From Modicisalibacter radicis (GTDB lineage Bacteria; Pseudomonadota; Gammaproteobacteria; Pseudomonadales; Halomonadaceae): a stretch of 64,000 nucleotides of DNA. The position numbers and the translations under genes were made by a program. Under the pieces are notes generated by a model that was not told the origin of the DNA, ran no database searches, and saw only the letters and a program-made list of their open reading frames with translations. The stretch spans positions 1 through 64,000 of the forward strand of contig NZ_CAAHFN010000049.1 of NCBI RefSeq assembly GCF_900961225.1, given 5' to 3'. Below, in pieces: positions 8,210 to 18,878 of this stretch (position 1 is its first letter; every line of letters begins with the position of its first letter).

Positions 8210-10354
8210 TCAGGCCGGCTCGCTTGCCGGCAGGGCATGACGCGACGCCGGGGCCATCGGCGCGGGCAATGCGCCCGACGCGGCCCGGTCATCGCGGCGC
8301 ATCAGGGTGAAGGCGCCCACGGTATCGGCCAGGCGCTGCGACTGGGCCTTGAGCTCGGCGGCGGCGGTGGCGGTCTCCTCGACCATGGCGGCGTTCTGCT
8401 GAGTCATGCGGTCGAGCTCAGCGACCGCCTGGTTGACCTGGCCGATGCCCTGGCTCTGCTCGCCGGTCGCGGCGCTGATCTCGCCGAGCACGTCGGTGAC
8501 CCGCGCCACGCTGGCGACGATCTCGTCCATGGTCGAGCCGGCGGTGCGCACCAGTTCGGCGCCGGCGCGGGTCTTGGTCGAGGAGGCGTCGATCAGCCCC
8601 TTGATCTGGCGCGCGGCCTCCGCCGAGCGGCTGGCCAGCTGGCGCACTTCGCCGGCGACCACCGCGAAGCCACGACCCTGCTCGCCGGCACGTGCCGCCT
8701 CGACCGAGGCGTTGAGCGCCAGCAGGTTGGTCTGGAAGGCGATGCCGTCCATGGTGGTGACGATCTCGGCAATCTGCCGCGACGAGGCGTCGATGTCGTC
8801 CATGGTCTGCACCACGTCGGCGACCACCCGCCCGCCGCGCGAGGCGACGTCGGTCGCCGAGGCAGCCAGCTGGTCGGCCTGGCGCGCCGAGTCGGCGGTA
8901 TGCTCGACGGTGCTGGTCAGTTCCTCCATCGACGCCGAGGTCTGCTGCAGGCTGGACGCCGCGGTCTCGGTGCGCCCCGACAGGTCCTGGCTGCCGGTGG
9001 CGATCTCCTCGGAGGCCACCCGCACCGAATCGCTGCTGTCGCGGACATCGAGCAGCACGTCGTTCATCTTGTCGGCGAAGGCGTTGAACTGGGTCGCCAA
9101 CTGGGCGCTTTCGTTGCGCCCCCTGACCGGCAGCCGCTGGGTCAGGTCGCCGCCCCCCGAGGCGATGTCGCGCATGCGCTCGGCCAGTTGCCGCAGCGGC
9201 CGCGCAATGCTGCCACCCAGCAGCCAGCTGACCAGCAGACCGACCCCGGCAATCGCCAGGCCCATCGCGACCATCCCCAGCGTGGCGTTCTGACGCTGAG
9301 CCTGCATCTGCGCTTGCAGCCCATGCAGGCCGGCCATGACGGCACTCTCGGGCAGACGAATCATCAGCACCCAGGGCTTGCCGCTCTCGGCGATGGTAAA
9401 CGGCCAGTACAGCTCGATCATGCCCTGCCCGGCATCGAGATTACGCACCATCTCGCCGTTCTGGGCCTGCGCGATGCTTGCCTGAAGGGCCGGGTCGAAC
9501 GCCTCGTCGCTGGATTGACCGAGCAGCTCGGAATTGGCGGTAAACGCCGCGACGGCACCCTGAGAGGCGATCAACGCCATTTCCCCGGCGCCCTCGTAGA
9601 GCGACTGGTTGGCTTCGTCCAGCAGGCCCTGGATGAAATCGACGGACAGGTCGACACCGGCGCTGCCACGAAACTCGCCCTCGACCAGAATGGGAGCATT
9701 GAACGAGGTGACCAGCAGCATCTTGCCGTTATAGTCGTACAGATGGGGGTCGACGATGCAGGTACGCTTCGACTCCTTGGTACACAGGTAGTATTCACCC
9801 TGACGGATGCCCGAGGCGTCGCGCTCCTGGCTCTCCATGTTACTGCCCAGCGGCAGGACCTCGATGTCTCCGCTCTTGGTGCGATACCACCAGGGCATGA
9901 ACCGGCCATCCTCACCGTAGCCCTGATCCTCGCGGCCGGTGAAATAGGCATCGTTGCCGAAGGCGTTGGGCTCCCAGCCGATGAAGGCATCCAGCAGGCC
10001 GGGGTTGTCGACCACCGTCTGGCGCACCAGGTTCGACAGCTCCTGGCGGCTCAGCGACAGCTGCGGCAGGCCGTTGGCCTGCTCGCGGCCCATCATCGCG
10101 TTGCTGGCCGCCAGGTTGCGCGCCAGCGTCAGGGCATGCTCGAGTCGGGCCTGAATGCGCTCGGCCTGAGCAGAGGCCACCGCGCTCAGACGCTGCTCGA
10201 TGTTCTGCTCGAGCAGTGTGCGGGTCTCGGAGTCCACCAGCGCCTGGGAGCGCGCGTTGGCAATCAACGAGTAGATGACCAGCGCGGCGGCGACCAGCAG
10301 TATACAGCTGCCCACCAGCACGGTGACCAGCGTGCGAACGGATTTAAAGTGCAT
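8210..10354 (-). CDS. methyl-accepting chemotaxis protein with dCache sensor
   Basis: This 714-residue chemoreceptor has a first membrane helix (residues about 8-31), a periplasmic double-Cache-like sensor (about 40-320, with the [12 protein letters not shown] and [15 protein letters not shown] features of dCache_1), a second membrane helix near 345-367, a HAMP linker ([18 protein letters not shown]) and a signalling coiled coil. The coiled coil carries the conserved hairpin tip [20 protein letters not shown]. There is no C-terminal CheR/CheB pentapeptide. The periplasmic domain contains [13 protein letters not shown], a Cys pair that could form a disulfide. The ligand is unknown. It is preceded by a strong sigma-28 promoter, so it belongs to the flagellar/chemotaxis regulon. 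Confidence 0.95.
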   Translation of the reverse strand: MHFKSVRTLVTVLVGSCILLVAAALVIYSLIANARSQALVDSETRTLLEQNIEQRLSAVASAQAERIQARLEHALTLARNLAASNAMMGREQANGLPQLSLSRQELSNLVRQTVVDNPGLLDAFIGWEPNAFGNDAYFTGREDQGYGEDGRFMPWWYRTKSGDIEVLPLGSNMESQERDASGIRQGEYYLCTKESKRTCIVDPHLYDYNGKMLLVTSFNAPILVEGEFRGSAGVDLSVDFIQGLLDEANQSLYEGAGEMALIASQGAVAAFTANSELLGQSSDEAFDPALQASIAQAQNGEMVRNLDAGQGMIELYWPFTIAESGKPWVLMIRLPESAVMAGLHGLQAQMQAQRQNATLGMVAMGLAIAGVGLLVSWLLGGSIARPLRQLAERMRDIASGGGDLTQRLPVRGRNESAQLATQFNAFADKMNDVLLDVRDSSDSVRVASEEIATGSQDLSGRTETAASSLQQTSASMEELTSTVEHTADSARQADQLAASATDVASRGGRVVADVVQTMDDIDASSRQIAEIVTTMDGIAFQTNLLALNASVEAARAGEQGRGFAVVAGEVRQLASRSAEAARQIKGLIDASSTKTRAGAELVRTAGSTMDEIVASVARVTDVLGEISAATGEQSQGIGQVNQAVAELDRMTQQNAAMVEETATAAAELKAQSQRLADTVGAFTLMRRDDRAASGALPAPMAPASRHALPASEPA

Positions 10355-10575
10355 AGCCTTCTCTCTCTCCAGGCACGCTGAGGCCGGGTCTTGGTGGGCG
10401 CGATGCCGAGCGCGTCAGGCGCGGGACATCGGGGATCGCCGAGCCGCTCGGAATGATCGTTATGGCCACCCGGGGGCGGCGCTTCAGGGAAGACAACATG
10501 ACGGGAATCTCGCTTGGGATAGTTGGAATTATGCGGGAGACGCCGGCAGGTGACGCAACGCCGCCTATAGGCGTG

Positions 10576-10602
10576 CTATCGGCTTGCGTCAATCAAACTT
10601 AA
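10576..10602 (-). promoter_or_regulatory. sigma-28 (FliA) promoter of the chemoreceptor gene
   Basis: Read on the minus strand, TTAAGTTT (10602-10595) is followed after exactly 11 bases by GCCGATAG (10583-10576). The E. coli FliA consensus is TAAAGTTT-N11-GCCGATAA, so 14 of 16 positions agree with ideal spacing. The predicted 5' untranslated region to the ATG at 10354 is about 210 bases. The rest of the 379-base gap 10355-10733 holds only this promoter and the hairpin at 10682-10701. Confidence 0.8.
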
Positions 10603-10681
10603 GGGGAATTCGAACCAGGCTTGCCGTCGATCAAGCGAGCGCCCGGTGCTGGATGGCAGGCGAGCGGGGATGGGCAGGTAA

Positions 10682-10701
10682 CCGGGCCCTGGCGGGCCCG
10701 G
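10682..10701 (-). terminator. terminator-like hairpin after the host-attachment gene
   Basis: CCGGGCCC and GGGCCCGG form a perfect 8-bp stem around TGGC, 33 bases past the stop of the minus-strand gene at 10734. There is no T-run, so termination may be weak or Rho-assisted. Confidence 0.55.
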
Positions 10702-10733
10702 CCCAGGTATTCCGGGGATATCGGAAGCGGTGA

Positions 10734-11159
10734 TCAGGCGTAGCCGAGCGCTTCGGCGATCTGCTCCTTGGAGGCCTTGGAGAGATCCTTGTCGAGCTCC
10801 TTGATGACCATGTCGCGGGTGTTCGAGTCCATCTTGTCGCGCAGCTGGCCCAGGAACTTGGGCGCGGCGACGATCACGAAGCTGTCGGCCTTGCCCTGCG
10901 AACGGGCGTTCTTGAGGTAATCGGCGACCTCCTTGGCGAAGAACATCGCGTGTTTTTCGGAGGTAGCGTCGTCGTTGCCGGTCTGGCGCAGGTTGGGACC
11001 GCCACCACCACCGGCCTCGCCCTTGCCGCCGGTACGCAGGTCGCCGGTATGTTCACGGCTTTCCGGGTGGGCCAGATCCTCGATCTCGTTGAGTACCCCG
11101 GCGTCACGCGCGAATACCCGGGCACGCGCTGCGTCGGTGACTACGATATAGGTCGTCAT
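10734..11159 (-). CDS. host attachment protein family (Pfam Host_attach)
   Basis: This 141-residue soluble protein begins TTYIVVTDAARARVFARDAG and has the basic C-terminal DKDLSKASKEQIAEAL typical of the family named after an Agrobacterium plant-attachment locus. The fold resembles eRF1/RNase-H-like domains; the real role in non-plant bacteria is unknown. A glycine-rich linker (KGEAGGGGGPN) lies around residues 45-55. The start at 11159 is supported by AAGGAG nine bases upstream; the in-frame start at 11195 has none. Confidence 0.8.
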   Translation of the reverse strand: MTTYIVVTDAARARVFARDAGVLNEIEDLAHPESREHTGDLRTGGKGEAGGGGGPNLRQTGNDDATSEKHAMFFAKEVADYLKNARSQGKADSFVIVAAPKFLGQLRDKMDSNTRDMVIKELDKDLSKASKEQIAEALGYA

Positions 11160-11476
11160 GGAGTCTCCTTGTTCCTTGGCATCGTCCTTTCCCATCGCGA
11201 TTCACGAGGACGCGATATCTCCAGAATGGTCGATCACGGCGATGCGTTCAACAACCCACCCCGGCAGCGGCCCGATGGATCGTGCCGACGGCGACTCGCC
11301 CCGCCCGCCTGTCCCCGCGCCTACCCCGCTTCGAGCGCGGCAGCGGCAAGACGATGCATGCCACGGAGCGATTATCTCCCTTCCCGCTTAGCTGTTAGTA
11401 TCGGCTAACCGGCAAGGACTGCCGAAAAGCAACCGCGCCGTCATGCCGATGATTTCAACCGGAGAGAAACAGCAAG
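11160..11476. other. non-coding gap of 317 bases
   Basis: This is the divergent promoter region between the host-attachment gene and the small membrane-protein gene. The only structure I see is a 5-bp inverted repeat GTTAG-TATCGG-CTAAC at 11394-11409, which overlaps a possible plus-strand -10 (TTAGTAT). No RNA gene or longer repeat is apparent. Confidence 0.5.
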
Positions 11477-11980
11477 ATGCGCGATTTTCTGTTGCTGCGC
11501 CGCCCGCTGCCGCGGCGCACCCTGGTGTTCTGTCACGTGGTGGCCCAGCTCACGCTGGTGATCGCCGGACTCGCCTGGCTGGCGTTGCGCAGCCCGTTGC
11601 TGGCCGGCGGTTCGTGGGCCGAGCGCTGGCCGACACTGGTGCTGGAGGCCGGCCTGTGGCTGTTGGCGCTGGTCGGCCTGCGCCTGCTCGCCGAGCTGTT
11701 GATGCTGCCTTACCATCTCGCCGGCCTGCGTCAAGGCTTCGCGCCCGGCGCCATGGTCACACGCGCCTTCGACCGGCGCCCGGCGGTTCACGACCCCGAC
11801 AGCGCCTGGGTCAACGGGGCCAGGCCCATGGACCCCGACGAGGGCGTGGTCGGCAGCCCTCGGGTGACGCGCCCCCGTCAGCCGCTGAAACCGGCCGCCG
11901 GGGACGGCGCCAGTGTGAACGATCAGGGCGAAGCGGGCCGCACCGCCACGCGCCCGCCGCGCCAGGAACCCAGCCTGTAG
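11477..11980 (+). CDS. small two-helix membrane protein (possibly DUF4282-like)
   Basis: The 167-residue protein has two hydrophobic helices (about residues 18-38 and 51-75), the second followed by RLLAELLMLPYHLAGL. That pattern recalls DUF4282, whose second helix ends in an E-L-L-x-V-L-F-x-I motif. The C-terminal 80 residues are polar, proline- and arginine-rich, and look disordered. The GGAGAG upstream fits the start. Function unknown. It is convergent with the amino-acid ABC operon and separated from it by 18 bases. Confidence 0.6.
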   Translation: MRDFLLLRRPLPRRTLVFCHVVAQLTLVIAGLAWLALRSPLLAGGSWAERWPTLVLEAGLWLLALVGLRLLAELLMLPYHLAGLRQGFAPGAMVTRAFDRRPAVHDPDSAWVNGARPMDPDEGVVGSPRVTRPRQPLKPAAGDGASVNDQGEAGRTATRPPRQEPSL

Positions 11981-11998
11981 CGATGGGCCGGCGCGTCG

Positions 11999-12766
11999 TC
12001 AATGACCGAGGATCTGGCTGAGGAACAGCTGGGTGCGCTCCGACCGGGGGTTGTTGAAGAACGTCTCGGGTGGCGCCTGTTCGATGATCTGGCCCTGGTC
12101 CATGAAGATCACCCGGTCGGCGACGGTCTTGGCGAAACCCATCTCGTGGGTCACGCAGAGCATGGTCATGCCCTCGTTGGCCAGTTCGACCATGACGTCG
12201 AGGACTTCCTTGATCATCTCCGGGTCGAGCGCCGAGGTGGGCTCGTCGAACAGCATCACCTCGGGGCGCATGCACAGCGCCCGGGCGATCGCCACGCGCT
12301 GCTGCTGGCCGCCGGACAACTGCCCGGGGTACTTCTTGGCCTGATCGGCGATCTGCACCCGCTCGAGATATTCCATGGCGGTCTTCTCTGCCTCGCGACG
12401 CGGCTTCTTCTGCACCCAGACCTGGGCCAGGCAGCAGTTCTCGAACACCGTGAGATGCGGGAACAGATTGAAGTGCTGGAATACCATGCCCACCTGACGG
12501 CGGATCTGCTCGATGCGCTTGATGTCCTGGGTCATGTGCACGCCGCCGACGACGATCTCGCCCTGCTGGTGCGCCTCCAGGTGGTTGATGCAGCGGATCA
12601 GCGTCGACTTGCCGGACCCCGAGGGCCCGCAGATGACGATCCGCTCGCCGCGTTTGACGGTAAGATCGATATCGCGCAGCACGTGGAAGTCGCCATACCA
12701 CTTGTTGAGATGCTGAATCTCGATCATCGCCTCGCCATCGCTGCGAGGGGCGCTTGCTTCGCTCAT
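11999..12766 (-). CDS. aapP: general L-amino-acid ABC transporter ATPase (AapP/BztD type)
   Basis: This 255-residue ABC ATPase energises the membrane pair AapQ/AapM. It has Walker [10 protein letters not shown], the signature [15 protein letters not shown], Walker [14 protein letters not shown] and the switch His (CVTHEMGFA). It belongs to the polar amino-acid class (GlnQ/HisP). The start at 12764-12766 has AGGAAG eight bases upstream. It is the last gene of the four-gene operon, 105 bases after the M permease. Confidence 0.93.
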   Translation of the reverse strand: MSEASAPRSDGEAMIEIQHLNKWYGDFHVLRDIDLTVKRGERIVICGPSGSGKSTLIRCINHLEAHQQGEIVVGGVHMTQDIKRIEQIRRQVGMVFQHFNLFPHLTVFENCCLAQVWVQKKPRREAEKTAMEYLERVQIADQAKKYPGQLSGGQQQRVAIARALCMRPEVMLFDEPTSALDPEMIKEVLDVMVELANEGMTMLCVTHEMGFAKTVADRVIFMDQGQIIEQAPPETFFNNPRSERTQLFLSQILGH

Positions 12767-12871
12767 GACTGTTCTTCCTGGTAATCGTTTGCCCGGCGGA
12801 CATGGCGTCGGTCGGGCGTCTTGTTGTCGTGGTCGCACACGGCGCCGGAGCGTTCCGGGCGCCGAGGCCGG

Positions 12872-13981
12872 TCAGTGGCCGGTGTGCAGCCGGCGCTCGA
12901 TGTATTGGCTGTAGCGCGACATGCCAAAGCAGAAGATCCAGAACACCAGCGCCGCGAAGACGTAGCCCTCCATCGCGAAGCCCAGCCAGTTGGTGTCGGT
13001 CAGCCCCGCGCGGATGATCGCCAGCAGGTCGAACAGGCCGATGATCAGTACCAGCGAGGTGTCCTTGAACAGCGCGATGAAGGTGTTGACGATACCCGGG
13101 ATCACCAGCTTGAGCGCCTGCGGCAGGATGATCAGCCTCATGCGTCGCCAGTAGCCCAGTCCCAGCGCCTGGCCGGCTTCGTTCTGCCCCTTGTCGATCG
13201 CCTGCAGGCCGCCGCGCACCACCTCGGCCATGTAGGCGCTCCAGAAGAACATGATGCCGATCAGCGCGCGCAGCAGCTTGTCGAACTCGACCTCCGAGGG
13301 CACGAACAGCGGCAGCATCACCGAGGCCATGAACAGTACGGTGATCAGCGGCACGCCGCGCCAGAATTCGATGAAGATCACGCTCACGCCCTTGACCAGC
13401 GGCATCTTCGAGCGTCGGCCGAGTGCCAGCAGCACGCCCAGCGGCAGGGAGCCGACTATGCCCACCGTGGCCACGGTCAGGGTCAGCATCAGCCCGCCCC
13501 ATTCGCGGGTTGGCACGTACAGCAGGCCGAAACTGCCGCCCACCAGCAGGAAGTAGGCGACGACCGGGAAGCCGACCAGGGTGAACAATCCCACCCAGCG
13601 CTTGGCCGGCAGCCGCGGGATCGCCAGCCAGGCGATCAGCAGCGCCATCATGGCGAAGACGATATCGACCCGCCAGCGCGCCATTTCCGGGTAGAAGCCG
13701 TAGACGATCGATTCGAAGCGCGCCGAGATGAACACCCAGCAGGCGCCCTCGCCGGAACAATCCTCGCGGGTGGTACCTATCCAGTCGGCGTCGAACAGGC
13801 TCCATTCCAGAAACGGCCAGATCAGCCGAACCAGCACCACGATGGTGACGATCGAGACGAGCGAGTTGAGCGGGCCGGAGAACAGGTTGGCTCGCAGCCA
13901 GCCGACCAGGCCACGACTCTGGTTGGGCGGCAGGCGGGCCTCGATCATCTCGACGCGGGCAGTATTGGGAATCGCGGCCAT
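12872..13981 (-). CDS. aapM: general L-amino-acid ABC transporter permease M
   Basis: This 369-residue permease has about eight membrane segments and a C-terminal permease core with the EAA loop (GGLQAIDKGQNEAGQALGLG). The long N-terminal extension before the transport core is the hallmark of AapM/BztC as opposed to short HisM-type permeases. One base separates it from the aapQ stop codon. It forms the membrane heterodimer with AapQ. Confidence 0.92.
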   Translation of the reverse strand: MAAIPNTARVEMIEARLPPNQSRGLVGWLRANLFSGPLNSLVSIVTIVVLVRLIWPFLEWSLFDADWIGTTREDCSGEGACWVFISARFESIVYGFYPEMARWRVDIVFAMMALLIAWLAIPRLPAKRWVGLFTLVGFPVVAYFLLVGGSFGLLYVPTREWGGLMLTLTVATVGIVGSLPLGVLLALGRRSKMPLVKGVSVIFIEFWRGVPLITVLFMASVMLPLFVPSEVEFDKLLRALIGIMFFWSAYMAEVVRGGLQAIDKGQNEAGQALGLGYWRRMRLIILPQALKLVIPGIVNTFIALFKDTSLVLIIGLFDLLAIIRAGLTDTNWLGFAMEGYVFAALVFWIFCFGMSRYSQYIERRLHTGH

Positions 13982-13982
13982 C

Positions 13983-15173
13983 TCAACGCTCCTTGAGCAA
14001 CGTGCGCGCGTTATAGATGTTCATCAGCAACGACACCGACAGGCTGATGACCAGGTACACGGCCATGGTCATGGCGATGATCTCGATCGCCTGGCCGGTC
14101 TGGTTGAGCGTGGTGCCGGCGAACACGGCCACGATGTCGGGGTAGCCGATGGCGGTGGCCAGCGACGAGTTCTTGATCAGGTTCAGGTACTGGCTGGTCA
14201 GTTGCGGCACGATCACGCGCATCGCCTGGGGTATCACGATCTTGCGCAGGGTGATGTCGCCCGGCAGGCTCAGCGAGCGCGCGGCCTCGGTCTGGCCATG
14301 GGGCACCGACTGGATCCCCGAGCGCACGATCTCGGCGATGAACGCCGCCGTATACACCGACAGAGCCAGCCACAGCGCCATCAGTTCCGGCATGACGTTG
14401 ATGCCGCCGCGGAAGTTGAAGCCGGTCATTTCGGGCATCGACCACTCCAGCGGCATGCCGGTGGCGACGAACACGATCAGCGGTACGCCGATGATGAGCG
14501 TCGCGCCCAGCCAGTAGACGGGCAATGCCTTGCCGGTGGCGGCCTGCCGCCTGCGGGCGAAGACCCCCAGCGCCACGGCGGCGACGGTCGCCACCAGCAA
14601 TGCCCAGGGCGTGGCGGCGAAGCCCTCGAGGGGCAGCGGCGCCGGTGTCACCAGCCCCCGCACGTTGAAATAGAAGGCGTCGAACAGCGACAGGCTGTCG
14701 CGAGGCGAGGGCAGCGAACGCAGCACCGCGAAATACCAGAACAGGATCTGTACCAGCAGCGGAATGTTGCGGAACACCTCGACGTAGACCGCCGCCAGCT
14801 TGGCCAGCAGCCAGTTGGGCGACAGCCGGGCGATGCCCACCGCAAAGCCGATGATCGTCGCGGCGACGATGCCCAGCGCCGAAACCAGCAGGGTATTGAG
14901 AAGGCCGATGACGAAGGTACGACCGTAGGAGTCGTCGCTGGAGTAGTCGATCAGCGTCTGCGGGATCGAGAAGCCCGCACGCTCGCCGAGGAAGTCGAAG
15001 CCGGTGCGAATGCCGCGGGCATCGAGGTTGGCCAGCGTGTTGTGGACCAGATAACCGATGACGGCGGCCAGCCCCACGAACAGCGCAATCTGCACCACCA
15101 GGGCTCGGATGGCCGGATCACGCCACAGGGGGCCACGCCCGCGCCGGGGAATGGAGGTGGATGGACGCAACAT
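13983..15173 (-). CDS. aapQ: general L-amino-acid ABC transporter permease Q
   Basis: This 396-residue permease carries the EAA loop [19 protein letters not shown] and a large insertion between the first membrane helix and the core, which is typical of AapQ/BztB. The first part ([23 protein letters not shown]) is cytoplasmic. It lies between aapJ and aapM in the canonical J-Q-M-P order. Confidence 0.92.
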   Translation of the reverse strand: MLRPSTSIPRRGRGPLWRDPAIRALVVQIALFVGLAAVIGYLVHNTLANLDARGIRTGFDFLGERAGFSIPQTLIDYSSDDSYGRTFVIGLLNTLLVSALGIVAATIIGFAVGIARLSPNWLLAKLAAVYVEVFRNIPLLVQILFWYFAVLRSLPSPRDSLSLFDAFYFNVRGLVTPAPLPLEGFAATPWALLVATVAAVALGVFARRRQAATGKALPVYWLGATLIIGVPLIVFVATGMPLEWSMPEMTGFNFRGGINVMPELMALWLALSVYTAAFIAEIVRSGIQSVPHGQTEAARSLSLPGDITLRKIVIPQAMRVIVPQLTSQYLNLIKNSSLATAIGYPDIVAVFAGTTLNQTGQAIEIIAMTMAVYLVISLSVSLLMNIYNARTLLKER

Positions 15174-15246
15174 GGAATGTCTCTACTTCGGGCAGGGTAA
15201 ATGCACCGCACGCCGAGGCGCGCGGTGCGGGGACATCATGTCGCGT

Positions 15247-16275
15247 TCAGCGGACCGGCGGAGCGTACTGAATGCCGCCGTCCGTCCACAGGGCATTGAT
15301 ACCGCGCTCGATCTCCAGCGGCGAATCGGTACCCACGGTCCCGGCGTAGACCTCGCCGTAGTTGCCCACCTGCTTGATGATGTCGTAGGCCCAGTCGTTG
15401 CTCAGCCCGAGCTGCTCGCCGTAGCGGCCGTCGGTACCCAGCAGGCGCGCGACATCGGGGTTCGGCGGGTTGGCCTTCATGGCGTCGACGTTTTCGCTGG
15501 TCACTCCCAGTTCCTCGGCGTTGAGCATGGCGAACAGCGACCACTTGACGATATCGAACCACTGATCGTCGCCCTGGCGTACCACCGGGCCCAGCGGCTC
15601 CTTGGAGATGCGTTCGGGGAGGATCTTGACGCTGGACGGGTCCTGGAGCTGCAGGCGCAAAGCGGCGAGCTGCGAGGAGTCGGAGGTCAGCACGTCGCAG
15701 CGTCCGCTGTCGAAGCCCTGCGCGGTCTGGTCCGAGGTATCGAAGGCGACCTGCTGGAACTGCATGTCGTTGGCCTTGAAGTAATCGGCCATGTTGAGTT
15801 CGGTGGTGGTGCCGGACTGCACGCAGATCGAGGCACCATCGAGTTCGGTGGCGCTGTCGATGCCGAGCTCCTTGCGGATCAGGAAGCCCTGGCCGTCGTA
15901 GAAACTGACGCCGGTGAAGTTCAGACCCAGGGAGTTGTCGCGGGTCGCGGTCCAGGTGGTGTTGCGCGACAGCACGTCGATTTCGCCGGACTGCAGCGCG
16001 GTGAAACGCTCCTTGGCGGTCAGCGGGGTGAAGCTCACCGCGTCCGGATCGCCGAACACGGCGGCCGCAACGCCACGGCAGACTTCGACGTCGAGCCCTT
16101 GCCAGTTGCCATCCTCGTCCGGCGCGGAGAAGCCGGGCAGACCGGTGCTCACCCCACAGCGGAATTCGCCGTTACCCTTGACGTCGTCGAGCGTGGCCGC
16201 CTGGGCCTGGGAGGTCACGGAGGCAGCCAGTACGGCGGCAGGTAGCAGTAACAGGTTCTTGTTCTTGTATCGCAT
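15247..16275 (-). CDS. aapJ: general L-amino-acid ABC transporter periplasmic binding protein
   Basis: This 342-residue periplasmic solute-binding protein (SBP_bac_3 fold) has a signal peptide ending SQAQA near residue 25. The mature protein begins TLDDVKGNGEFRCGVSTGLPGFS, as AapJ/BztA proteins do. It captures a broad range of L-amino acids and opens the aapJQMP operon. Start at ATG 16273-16275 with GGGAG about 12 bases upstream; an in-frame start at 16323 would put 16 residues before the signal peptide. The 278-base gap upstream holds its promoter, with no distinct operator visible. Confidence 0.93.
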   Translation of the reverse strand: MRYKNKNLLLLPAAVLAASVTSQAQAATLDDVKGNGEFRCGVSTGLPGFSAPDEDGNWQGLDVEVCRGVAAAVFGDPDAVSFTPLTAKERFTALQSGEIDVLSRNTTWTATRDNSLGLNFTGVSFYDGQGFLIRKELGIDSATELDGASICVQSGTTTELNMADYFKANDMQFQQVAFDTSDQTAQGFDSGRCDVLTSDSSQLAALRLQLQDPSSVKILPERISKEPLGPVVRQGDDQWFDIVKWSLFAMLNAEELGVTSENVDAMKANPPNPDVARLLGTDGRYGEQLGLSNDWAYDIIKQVGNYGEVYAGTVGTDSPLEIERGINALWTDGGIQYAPPVR

Positions 16276-16553
16276 AGTGGAATCGACTCCCTTGCGTTGT
16301 AATTTGAGTGCATGCTCAAGCATGGCTCCATAACGCTTGCAAGGAGTGTTCCAACCTGTCGCCTAAAGCCGTCACACCATCAATCAACGTAGCTCCAACG
16401 CAACCGAGCCGCATCACCGACAGGCCCCGGCGCACCGCAAAGTCGCCCTGACGTGGGCGTCACGCACCGCGATGAAGCGCTCCTTTCCACGCCCGAGCGC
16501 CCGACCCCGCTCCGGCACATGGCGGCAGGCAATGCGCCAAACGAGCTAGCTGC

Positions 16554-16934
16554 CTAGCCGCGGTGCGCCAAGTAACGCTGCCAGACAACCAGTGCCAGCC
16601 AGGCGAGCAGCGCGCCGAGACTGTTGGCGAGGATATCCAGCCAGTCGCTGCCTGTCCGGCCGGGCACCGCGCTCTGGGCGAACTCGATCGCCACGCCGTA
16701 GGCGATGGCCAGCGCCGCCGCCCGCCAGGCCGACAGGCCCGTCAGGCCGAGCGCCAACGCCAGTGCGGCGTAGGCGACGAGATGGTTGAACTTGTCCCAG
16801 GGCAGGTCCGGGGGCAGCGCCTCGACCGGCGACAGGCTGCCCCAGGCGATCACCAGGGCCACGACCAGGGTGGCGGCCGCGGCCAGCCAGCGCCGGTGGC
16901 GCCGCAGCGGATATGCCGCACGCTCAGTCGGCAT
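16554..16934 (-). CDS. VanZ-like family membrane protein
   Basis: This 126-residue protein has three or four hydrophobic segments and the VanZ-like signature ([17 protein letters not shown], then [25 protein letters not shown]). The family is named after teicoplanin-resistance VanZ; the housekeeping role is unknown. Its ATG at 16932-16934 lies inside the last codons of hemE (11-base overlap), so the two genes are translationally coupled. Confidence 0.82.
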   Translation of the reverse strand: MPTERAAYPLRRHRRWLAAAATLVVALVIAWGSLSPVEALPPDLPWDKFNHLVAYAALALALGLTGLSAWRAAALAIAYGVAIEFAQSAVPGRTGSDWLDILANSLGALLAWLALVVWQRYLAHRG

Positions 16935-17988
16935 GATAAGCCGGACTGAGTTCGTGGAGCGCATCGAGAAAGGCGCTGACCTGCTCGGGCTCGGTGTACT
17001 GGCTGATGCCGTGGCCGAGGTTGAAGACATGCCCCGGACCGGTGCCGTAGCTGTCGAGAATGCGCGCCACCTCGGCGCGGATCGCCGCCGGGCGGGCGAA
17101 CAGTACGTTGGGGTCGAGATTGCCCTGCAGCGCCACGCGGTGGCCGACCCGCTCGCGGGCGTCGCTGAGTTCGGTGGTCCAGTCCAGGCCCAGCGCATCG
17201 GCGCCGCTGGCGGCGATCTGCTCGAGCCACTGGCCGCCGTTCTTGGTGAACAGGATCACCGGCACCCGGCGGCCGTCGTGCTCGCGGATCAGACCGGCGA
17301 CGATCTGCTCCATGTAGCGCAGCGAGAACTCCAGGTAGGCCGGCGTCGACAGCGTGCCGCCCCAGGTATCGAAGATCTGCACCACCTGGGCGCCAGCGCG
17401 GATCTGTGCGTTGAGATAGTCGGTGACCGCCTGGGCCAGCAGGTCGAGCAACTGGTGCATCGCCTCGGGGTTGCCGTAGAGCAGGCCCTTGACGTGGCGA
17501 AAGTCCTTGCTCGAGGCGCCCTCGACCATGTAGGTGGCGAGCGTCCAGGGGCTGCCCGAGAAGCCGATCAGCGGCGCCCGGCCGTTGAGCTCGCGACGTA
17601 CCGCGGCGACGGCGTTCATCACGTAATCGAGGTCGCGCTCGGCATCGGGCAGGCTCAGCGCCTCGACGTCGGCCTGGGTGCGCACCGGCTTTTTGAACTT
17701 GGGACCCTCGCCGGTCTCGAAGTACAGCCCCAGACCCATCGCGTCGGGGATGGTGAGGATGTCGGAAAACAGGATCGCGGCATCCAGCGGGTAGCGCTCG
17801 AGCGGCTGCAGGGTGACCTCGCAGGCCCGCGCGGTGTCGCGGCACAGGTCCATGAAGCTGCCGGCCTCGCCGCGCACCCGGCGGTACTCGGGCAGGTAGC
17901 GCCCGGCCTGGCGCATCATCCATACCGGGGTACGGTCCACCGGCTGGCGCGCCAGGGCGCGAAGAAGACGGTCGTTGTGAAGTTCCAT
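16924..17988 (-). CDS. hemE: uroporphyrinogen decarboxylase
   Basis: This 354-residue cytoplasmic enzyme decarboxylates the four acetate side chains of uroporphyrinogen III to give coproporphyrinogen III in heme synthesis. It shows the two family signatures: [16 protein letters not shown] near residue 21 and [16 protein letters not shown] near 142. The substrate-binding Asp of FSDIL is present. The length equals that of E. coli HemE (354). It is divergent from ribA. Confidence 0.97.
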   Translation of the reverse strand: MELHNDRLLRALARQPVDRTPVWMMRQAGRYLPEYRRVRGEAGSFMDLCRDTARACEVTLQPLERYPLDAAILFSDILTIPDAMGLGLYFETGEGPKFKKPVRTQADVEALSLPDAERDLDYVMNAVAAVRRELNGRAPLIGFSGSPWTLATYMVEGASSKDFRHVKGLLYGNPEAMHQLLDLLAQAVTDYLNAQIRAGAQVVQIFDTWGGTLSTPAYLEFSLRYMEQIVAGLIREHDGRRVPVILFTKNGGQWLEQIAASGADALGLDWTTELSDARERVGHRVALQGNLDPNVLFARPAAIRAEVARILDSYGTGPGHVFNLGHGISQYTEPEQVSAFLDALHELSPAYHAD

Positions 17989-18173
17989 CGGGCCCTCGTC
18001 GACTCGTGAGTTTGCGCCATTGTAACGGATGGCCGGCCATTCGACGCCCCTTGGATGCCCCCTGGGCGCCTGTCGCGGTGCATCGCTGATGAGCCGGAGC
18101 CGCTATCCTGCTATCATGGGACGTTTCCATCGGCCGGGCGCTGGTGCCCGCCGGTTCGCAGTCGAGGATCATC

Positions 18174-18809
18174 GTGACGATACGCTTCATCGCCGCCTCC
18201 CAGCTGCCCACGCCCTGGGCCACCTTCACCATGCACGGCTTCGAGGACGAGGCGACGGGCAAGGATCATATCGCCCTGACGCTGGGTGACGTGTCGATCG
18301 GCGAAGCGGTGCTCGGCCGCGTGCATTCCGAATGTCTGACCGGCGATGCGTTGTTCTCGATGCGCTGCGACTGCGGCTTCCAGCTCCAGGAAGCGCTCAA
18401 GCGCATCGCCGCCGAGGGTCGCGGCGTGCTGCTCTACCTGCGCCAGGAAGGTCGCGGCATCGGCCTGCTCAACAAGATCCGTGCCTACCACCTGCAGGAC
18501 CAGGGCTACGACACCGTCGAGGCCAACGAGCACCTGGGGTTCGGCGCCGACTTGCGCCGCTACGACCTGTGCGTGCCGATGCTCGAGCACCTCGGCGTAC
18601 GCTCGCTCAAGCTGATGACCAACAACCCGCGCAAGGTCGACGCCCTGACCCGCGACGGCGTGACCATCAGCGAACGACTGGCGCTGACCACCGGTCGAAA
18701 TCCCCACAACGAACATTATCTGTCGACCAAGGCCGGCAAGCTCGGCCACCTCATGGCGCTGGAGGACTTCACCCCGGCGGGCGACGTGGAAAGCCGGCGC
18801 AAGCCCTGA
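18174..18809 (+). CDS. ribA: GTP cyclohydrolase II
   Basis: This 211-residue monofunctional RibA opens GTP to 2,5-diamino-6-ribosylamino-4(3H)-pyrimidinone phosphate, the first step of riboflavin synthesis. The zinc ligands are visible in [17 protein letters not shown], and the catalytic segment is [16 protein letters not shown]. No DHBP synthase (RibB) domain is fused. I chose a GTG start at 18174 because GAGG lies at correct spacing and [13 protein letters not shown] aligns with the recalled N-terminus of RibA; the in-frame GTG at 18144 is less well placed. Confidence 0.94.
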   Translation: MTIRFIAASQLPTPWATFTMHGFEDEATGKDHIALTLGDVSIGEAVLGRVHSECLTGDALFSMRCDCGFQLQEALKRIAAEGRGVLLYLRQEGRGIGLLNKIRAYHLQDQGYDTVEANEHLGFGADLRRYDLCVPMLEHLGVRSLKLMTNNPRKVDALTRDGVTISERLALTTGRNPHNEHYLSTKAGKLGHLMALEDFTPAGDVESRRKP

Positions 18810-18878
18810 ACACGTTCGGTCGTTCGCCGCCCCGGCGTGGTTTCGTCGCGGCGCCGTAGTCACCGAGGAGACAGCCCG

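Noticed and set aside
10734..11159. Phage or plant-interaction gene, because of the host attachment name
   Set aside because: The family is widespread in free-living proteobacteria and no phage or symbiosis genes are nearby.
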